DNA from: an uncultured Selenomonas sp.
GTDB lineage: Bacteria; Bacillota; Negativicutes; Selenomonadales; Selenomonadaceae
DNA length: 37,450 nucleotides
Direction of reading: 5' to 3'
Assembly: GCA_902780535.1 (NCBI GenBank)
Contig: CACZFT010000059.1
Coordinates: forward strand, 1-37,450
A program made the translations under genes and the position numbers. The notes beneath the pieces were generated by a model that saw only the letters and a list, made by a program, of their open reading frames with translations, did no database searches and was not told where the DNA came from. Position 1 is the stretch's first letter. Each line of letters opens with the position of its first letter. Below, piece after piece: positions 33,217 to 37,450 of the stretch.

Positions 33217-33265
33217 AAAAAAACTCCCTGTCGAATGGTTTCTGTTGGTTCCATTCGACAGGGAG
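33217..33265 (-). terminator. terminator after bioA that contains the ZIP gene's ribosome-binding site
   Basis: Perfect 15-base stem (33251-33265 with 33224-33238, 12-base loop) followed by seven T and then C and the ZIP ATG. AGGGAG in the 3' arm is the only ribosome-binding sequence for that gene. Confidence 0.85.
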
Positions 33266-33322
33266 GCGGGAAATCCTGCCTGTGGAGCTTTTGAGGGGTG
33301 CCGGGGGTTCAGTGTTCAGAGC

Positions 33323-34684
33323 TCACTCCGGCAGGATGTCCGTGATGCTCTCATGCGCGAGCTCGATGGCCGTGCCGAGCTCGTCGCGCGTGATGTTGAG
33401 CGGCGGATTGAAATAAAGGATGTCACCAAGCGGACGCAGGACGAGGCCGCGCTCGAGCGCTTTCTTGTAAATGGCATAGCCCGTGCGCTTCTTCGCGTCG
33501 AGCGGCGTCTTCGCCTCTGGGTCTTTGACGAGCTCGATGGCATGGATGAGGCCGATATGGCGGATCTCGCCAACATTCGGATGATGCGCGAACGCCTTGT
33601 CGAGCTCGGCCGTCAGCCACTTTGCCGTCTCGGCTGCTTTCTCGAGGATATGTTGCTCTGTCATGATCTTCTGCACGGCAAGCGCGGCAGCGCAGCCGAT
33701 CGGGTTGCCTGCATATGTATGGCTGTGCGGGAACGCCTTGCCTTCGCCATAGTCCGCATAGAACGCATCATAGATTTCGTCGCTGACACACGTGACGGAC
33801 ATCGGCAGGTAGCCGCCCGTCAGGCCTTTCGAAATGCACATGACATCGGGCGAGATGCCAGCCTGCTCGCACGCGAACATCGTGCCCGTGCGGCCGAAGC
33901 CCGTCGCGATTTCGTCGGCGATGAGCTTGACGTCGTACTTGTCGCAGAGGGCGCGGAGCTTCTTGAGGTAGAGTGGCGGATAGATGCGCATGCCCGCGCT
34001 GCCCTGCAGCAGCGGCTCGACGATCATCGCGGCCGTCTCATGTGCGTGCTCCTTGAAAGCCTTTTCCGCATGCTCGAAGCATTCGCACTGGCAGTGCTCG
34101 CGATTTTTGCCATACGGGCAGCGGAAGCAGTCCGGTGCCTGCACATGGATGTTGTCCATCATCATCGGCTGGTACATCTTCGCAAAGAGATCCATGCTGC
34201 CGACGGACAGCGCACCGATCGTCTCGCCGTGATAGCCCTCCGTCAGGCACATGAAGCGCTGCTTCTCGGGCTTGCCCGTCTGGTGGTAGAACTGGAAGCA
34301 CATCTTGAGCGCAGCTTCGACGGACGACGAGCCGTTGTCGTTGAAATGGAACTTGTTGATGCGGTCCGGCGTGATGTCCACAAGGCGCTCGGCGAGCTCG
34401 ATGGCCGGACGATGCGAAAAGTTCGCGAAAATGACGTGTTCGAGGCTGTCGAGCTGCTCCTTGATGGCCTCATTGATCTCGGGATTGCAATGGCCGAGCA
34501 GATTCGCCCACCACGAACTCACGATGTCGAGGTATTTCTTGCCGTGGATGTCATAGAGCCAGGGGCCTTTCGCATGGTCGATGACCATCGGCGGCAGCGT
34601 CTCGTAGTCCTTCATCTGCGAACACGGATGCCAGATATGCGCGAGGTCGCGCTCTTCCCAGGATGCCTGCTGTTTTTCCGTCAT
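33323..34684 (-). CDS. bioA: adenosylmethionine-8-amino-7-oxononanoate aminotransferase
   Basis: PLP-dependent enzyme that makes 7,8-diaminopelargonate in biotin synthesis. 453 residues; family motifs: HIWHPCSQMKDYE at the N-terminus, SSWWANLLGHCNPEIN, FHFNDNGSSSVEAALKM, LIADEIATGFGRTGTMF and the Schiff-base Lys in CISKGLTGGYLPMSVT. The ATG at 34682-34684 is used with GGGGAGAG 8 bases upstream. bioD is 17 bases upstream. Last gene of bioY-bioD-bioA. Confidence 0.96.
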   Translation of the reverse strand: MTEKQQASWEERDLAHIWHPCSQMKDYETLPPMVIDHAKGPWLYDIHGKKYLDIVSSWWANLLGHCNPEINEAIKEQLDSLEHVIFANFSHRPAIELAERLVDITPDRINKFHFNDNGSSSVEAALKMCFQFYHQTGKPEKQRFMCLTEGYHGETIGALSVGSMDLFAKMYQPMMMDNIHVQAPDCFRCPYGKNREHCQCECFEHAEKAFKEHAHETAAMIVEPLLQGSAGMRIYPPLYLKKLRALCDKYDVKLIADEIATGFGRTGTMFACEQAGISPDVMCISKGLTGGYLPMSVTCVSDEIYDAFYADYGEGKAFPHSHTYAGNPIGCAAALAVQKIMTEQHILEKAAETAKWLTAELDKAFAHHPNVGEIRHIGLIHAIELVKDPEAKTPLDAKKRTGYAIYKKALERGLVLRPLGDILYFNPPLNITRDELGTAIELAHESITDILPE

Positions 34685-34701
34685 GTCGATTGCTCTCCCC
34701 T

Positions 34702-35388
34702 TCATTTGTAAAGCGCCGCGAGTTTTTCCGCGTCCATCGCGAGGTCGGTGTCGCCCTTCTTCACATAGGCCACGACATCGACGCCCGTGAGCTCCTTGAC
34801 CATCACGGCATTGTCTTCCTCCATGAAATCGCCCGGATGGCTGTTGTTGAAGATGACGCCCGCGACCGGAATGTTCCGCATGCGCAGATGCTCGATCGTC
34901 AGCACGACAGCGTTGATCGTGCCGAGCCCCGCGTCGGCGATGACAAGCGTCGGCAGGCCGAGCTTCACGACGAGGTCGTCGAGAATGACATGGCGCTCGT
35001 CATCCCAGCGCAGCGGGCAGATGATGCCGCCGCTGCCTTCCATCGTGAGGAAATCGTACTTCGCGAGTGCCCGCTCGTAGTCTTTTTCGACCTTTTCAAA
35101 ATCAATGGGCTCGTTTGCGCGGCGTGCCGCGAGATGCGGCGAGACGGCTTCTTCGTAAATGTAGGAGACGAGGTTCGGAATCGTTTCGCCGATGCTGGCG
35201 ACCTTGTTGACGTGGAGCGCGTCGCCCGGCAGCAGCGAGCCGTCCTCAGCCCGTACCGCGCCCGACAGCGCCGCCTTGTAGTAGCCCGCGTTCTTGCCCG
35301 CGTCGCGCAGGCATTTGACGATGAGCCCCGTCACATATGTCTTGCCGATGTCCGTGCCCGTGCCCGTGATGAAAAGACCTTTTCCCAT
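34702..35388 (-). CDS. bioD: dethiobiotin synthetase
   Basis: ATP-dependent closure of the ureido ring of dethiobiotin. 228 residues starting MGKGLFITGTGTDIGKTYVTG, in which the P-loop is GTGTDIGKT, followed by EGSGGIICPL and the NAVVLTIEHLR region. Full length. Lies 35 bases after bioY and before bioA in the biotin operon. Confidence 0.95.
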   Translation of the reverse strand: MGKGLFITGTGTDIGKTYVTGLIVKCLRDAGKNAGYYKAALSGAVRAEDGSLLPGDALHVNKVASIGETIPNLVSYIYEEAVSPHLAARRANEPIDFEKVEKDYERALAKYDFLTMEGSGGIICPLRWDDERHVILDDLVVKLGLPTLVIADAGLGTINAVVLTIEHLRMRNIPVAGVIFNNSHPGDFMEEDNAVMVKELTGVDVVAYVKKGDTDLAMDAEKLAALYK

Positions 35389-35423
35389 ACATGTCGCTTC
35401 TTTCTATAAAGATGTTTTTGCTT

Positions 35424-36026
35424 TTATGCGCGATGCGCAGAGATGCCGTTCGCTGGTTCCGCCTCGACCGTCGCCGGATGGAGCCAGATGCCCGCCGCCT
35501 TGAGCCGTACGGCCAGTCCTGCTGCCGCGACGCAGAGCAGGAAGTCCGGCGGCGCCTGCAGGATGCCGCAGTAGAAGATGGCCGCCCAGAGCGCAATCGG
35601 CGCGTCGATGACGTAGTTCGAGAAGATATAGAACCAGCTGATGCCGATGAGGTAGACAATCGCCATGCCGCCGACATTGACGAGCAAGAGCGTCTTGAAC
35701 GAGACGTGCGTGACACGCCGCGCGTACCGCCCGCAGAACCACGCCTGCAGCACGAAGCCCAAAAGATAGCCGAACGTCGGCTGCAGCACATAGGCCGGCC
35801 CGCCGCCCGAAGCGAAGACCGGCACGCCGACGAGGCCCAAGAGGATGTACGCCGCGACCGCGACGGCACCGAGCCGCGCACCGAGCAGGAGCCCCGCGAG
35901 CAGCGTGAAGAGGAACTGGAGCGTGTAGACGTCCGTCCCGACCGGGATGCGCACGAACGTGCCGACCGTGATGAGCGCGATGAACAGCGCGCAGAGCACG
36001 AGTTCGCGCAGTTGCATGTTTTTCAT
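35424..36026 (-). CDS. bioY: biotin transporter substrate-binding subunit BioY
   Basis: Membrane S-component for biotin uptake, usually working with the energising ECF module encoded elsewhere. 200 residues, about six hydrophobic helices; LCALFIALITVGTFVRIPVG, the TLQFLFTLLAGLLLG stretch and GGPAYVLQPTFGYLLGF are BioY signatures. AGGAGAG lies 9 bases before the ATG. First gene of the operon, directly behind a BirA-type operator. bioB, bioF and bioW/C are not in the window, so biotin synthesis may depend on genes elsewhere or on imported precursor. Confidence 0.94.
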   Translation of the reverse strand: MKNMQLRELVLCALFIALITVGTFVRIPVGTDVYTLQFLFTLLAGLLLGARLGAVAVAAYILLGLVGVPVFASGGGPAYVLQPTFGYLLGFVLQAWFCGRYARRVTHVSFKTLLLVNVGGMAIVYLIGISWFYIFSNYVIDAPIALWAAIFYCGILQAPPDFLLCVAAAGLAVRLKAAGIWLHPATVEAEPANGISAHRA

Positions 36027-36048
36027 TGGATGTTTCTCTCCTTTCGTA

Positions 36049-36074
36049 TCAACCTATAAAATATAATTGGTTAA
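36049..36074 (-). promoter_or_regulatory. BirA-type operator over the bioY promoter
   Basis: Minus strand TTAACC-N14-GGTTGA; the AT-rich spacer (ATATTTTATA) holds the likely -10 box. Arms differ by one base from a perfect repeat and fit the BirA box pattern of Firmicutes. Confidence 0.75.
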
Positions 36075-36087
36075 CTAGTTGGGCAAA

Positions 36088-36120
36088 AAAAGAACTGCTA
36101 CTGAATCCAGTAACAGTTCG
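36088..36120 (-). terminator. terminator downstream of the outer-membrane protein gene
   Basis: GAACTGTTACTGG/CAGTAGCAGTTC-type stem (minus strand) followed by seven T; located about 165 bases past the gene's stop, beyond repeat copy F. Confidence 0.75.
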
Positions 36121-36228
36121 TAATCGCACCCACGAAAGTTACGTCATGCATATTGATGCGTCATGCAGGGGACCGCCGACTTCGTCGGCATAAGCGAACT
36201 CTAAGCGCTAAAGCGCTAAGAGCCTGCT

Positions 36229-36273
36229 TATCCCCCTGCCCTTCGGGCCCGTCCCCCCTCTGAGAGGGGGCTT
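36229..36273 (-). repeat. 3'-end double-hairpin repeat, copy F
   Basis: Minus strand: GCCCCCTCTCAGAGGGGGG, then GGGCCCGAAGGGC, tail AGGGGGAT. Ten bases past the outer-membrane protein stop. Confidence 0.8.
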
Positions 36274-36282
36274 CCAAAGGTT

Positions 36283-36789
36283 TCAGAACTTCAGCGTCAC
36301 GCCGACGCCGATGCCGTCTTCGTGGCGGCCTTCGTCCGGCTTGAAGTTGTGATAGTTGAGGTTGGCGTCGAGATTCGCGATGATGTTCTTGTTGATGCCG
36401 ACCTGCGTCTCGTTGAAGTCTTTGCCTGCCGCATACGATGCATAGGCGTCGAAGCCGAAGATTTTCGGCGTGCTGACAGAGGCGCCGATGAAGGCGTTGC
36501 TCTTGTCGCCCGGCAGGTTCCAGCGGTAGCCGCCGATGGCCTTGACCTCGGAGCCGATGATGTCATACTGCAGATAGGCCGCATCCTGGTGGTTGTACTC
36601 ATCGCGGTCCATGTATTCATAGCCGACGGTTGCCTTGCCCGTGACTTTGTGCTCGACATAGGCGCCTTTCGTGTTCGCGCCGATGGCGGTCTCATGCGCC
36701 GCCATCTGGTTGACAGGTGCGGCCATCGCCGACGCGCCAAGGAGACTGGCGGCCAGCGTGAGGCCTGCGATGCGTTTCAAATTCTTCAT
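36283..36789 (-). CDS. small outer-membrane beta-barrel protein
   Basis: A 168-residue exported protein. A signal peptide (MKNLKRIAGLTLAASLLGA, cleavage after AMA about residue 23) is followed by alternating strands such as ATVGYEYMDRD, AYLQYDIIGSEVKAIGGYRW, NAFIGASVSTPKIFGFDAYASY and a final GIGVGVTLKF; a C-terminal Phe is the outer-membrane assembly signal. Probably an eight-stranded barrel; pore or ligand unknown. GGAGGG lies 8 bases before the ATG at 36787-36789. Its presence supports a diderm cell. Confidence 0.82.
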   Translation of the reverse strand: MKNLKRIAGLTLAASLLGASAMAAPVNQMAAHETAIGANTKGAYVEHKVTGKATVGYEYMDRDEYNHQDAAYLQYDIIGSEVKAIGGYRWNLPGDKSNAFIGASVSTPKIFGFDAYASYAAGKDFNETQVGINKNIIANLDANLNYHNFKPDEGRHEDGIGVGVTLKF

Positions 36790-36888
36790 GATAGGGTCCC
36801 TCCAAGTTCTCTCAAAAGCACTTATCTTCTTTTCTGCTTTCATTGTAGCAGAAAAGGCTTAGAAGCGCAAAGGAGGAGCTTTAGGGCT

Positions 36889-37386
36889 TCAGTCCCTATC
36901 ACGAAGCTTGTCTTCCGAGAGCAGCGATTCGAGACGGCCGACGGTCATCTCTTCATCCGAGTAGACCTTGATGCCATGCGCTTCTAAAAGCGCCGCGCAG
37001 ACGCCCATGCCTTTCATCGTCTTGCCGTCGAACTTGCCCGTATGGACGAAATGCGTGCCGCACGACGGGCTGCGCTCCTTGAGAATCGCGACGCGCACAT
37101 GGTACGCCTCGGCGATCTTCAGCACTTTTTCCGCGCCCGTGATGAGGTATTCCGTCGTGTCCTGCCCGTTCTTGTCGAGTGCATGCCCCTTGCCCGCGAG
37201 GACTTTCTCGCCCGACGTGCGCTGGAGCTCCATCGGCGGCCGCGGAATCGGCAGCATGGCAAAGCACTCCGGGCAGACGGCGATGAAACGTCCGCGCTCA
37301 TTGTACTTCATGAGAAGATCATTCGTCTTGACGCCGCCGTCGAAACGGACGCGATGTCCGACGAGGCAGGCACTGATGAGAATCAT
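36889..37386 (-). CDS. DUF523 family protein
   Basis: A 165-residue protein of the DUF523 family, role not established. Diagnostic segments: ISACLVGHRVRFDGGVK at the start, VCPECFAMLPIPRPPMEL and LKERSPSCGTHFVHTGKFDGK; conserved Cys at about 7, 38, 41 and in SPSCG suggest metal or cluster binding (inference). It follows the partial gene at the right edge by 17 bases. Confidence 0.93.
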   Translation of the reverse strand: MILISACLVGHRVRFDGGVKTNDLLMKYNERGRFIAVCPECFAMLPIPRPPMELQRTSGEKVLAGKGHALDKNGQDTTEYLITGAEKVLKIAEAYHVRVAILKERSPSCGTHFVHTGKFDGKTMKGMGVCAALLEAHGIKVYSDEEMTVGRLESLLSEDKLRDRD

Positions 37387-37403
37387 CTACATACATCTTC
37401 TTT

Positions 37404-37450
37404 CTAACGCCCACGTCCCGGCATCCTTGCCAAAAACTGTTTCAGCGCTG
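37404..37450 (-). CDS. possible 3' end of a gene cut by the window edge
   Basis: Minus strand codons ending LKQFLARMPGRGR then TAG, 17 bases before the DUF523 ATG. Only 15 codons are visible, too few to name the protein; that it is coding is inferred from spacing and composition. Confidence 0.35.
   Translation of the reverse strand, partial: ALKQFLARMPGRGR

Overview
The window reads as chromosomal DNA of a GC-rich diderm Firmicute, most likely Negativicutes/Selenomonadales (Selenomonas or Mitsuokella-like; inference). It mixes Firmicutes-type housekeeping genes (FapR, PlsX, FabK, YceD-RpmF, BirA-type control of bioY) with a small outer-membrane beta-barrel protein that has a signal peptide and a C-terminal Phe. 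Nearly everything lies on the minus strand. No gap between genes exceeds 300 bases; the larger gaps hold promoters, operators, terminators and a dispersed palindromic repeat.

Layout: 1-5.2 kb is a lipid/ribosome block read leftward (yceD, rpmF, a MATE transporter, fapR, plsX, fabK, fabD cut by the window edge). 5.3-9.3 kb is a tight operon rsmD-coaD-coiled-coil protein-larB-larC. 9.5-11.2 kb holds a DUF4127 gene on the plus strand, then tRNA-Gln, whose 3' half is duplicated about 0.8 kb downstream on the far side of a brnT-brnA toxin-antitoxin pair, forming a minimal tRNA-linked islet without an integrase. 12.2-15.8 kb carries udk, cinA/pncC, rimO and an orphan solute-binding protein. 16-20.4 kb carries a chemoreceptor interrupted by an amber codon, an unknown gene, nfo, a flavoredoxin-like gene and a DUF488 gene. 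20.6-27 kb is a trehalose/alpha-glucoside locus (treC, treB, divergent treR, second GH13 gene). 27.1-27.3 kb has three tRNAs (Asn, Glu, Val). 27.5-28.7 kb holds a decayed LysR regulator facing a decayed MetE-like gene. 28.8-31.8 kb is a divergon: a Crp/Fnr-type regulator against cupin-eno-ferredoxin, sharing one palindrome. Then come trxA, a ZIP transporter, bioA-bioD-bioY, the Omp and a DUF523 gene.

Two things run across the window. First, six copies of a roughly 45-bp double-hairpin repeat sit 0-50 bases after stop codons, all in the same orientation relative to the upstream gene, with visible compensatory changes in the stems; one copy encodes the last residues and stop of the second GH13 enzyme. 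Second, an unusual number of genes is interrupted (coaD, rimO, treC, LysR, MetE-like, chemoreceptor, and an apparent in-frame deletion in the MATE gene), which points to real decay or to sequence/assembly error and needs read-level checking.
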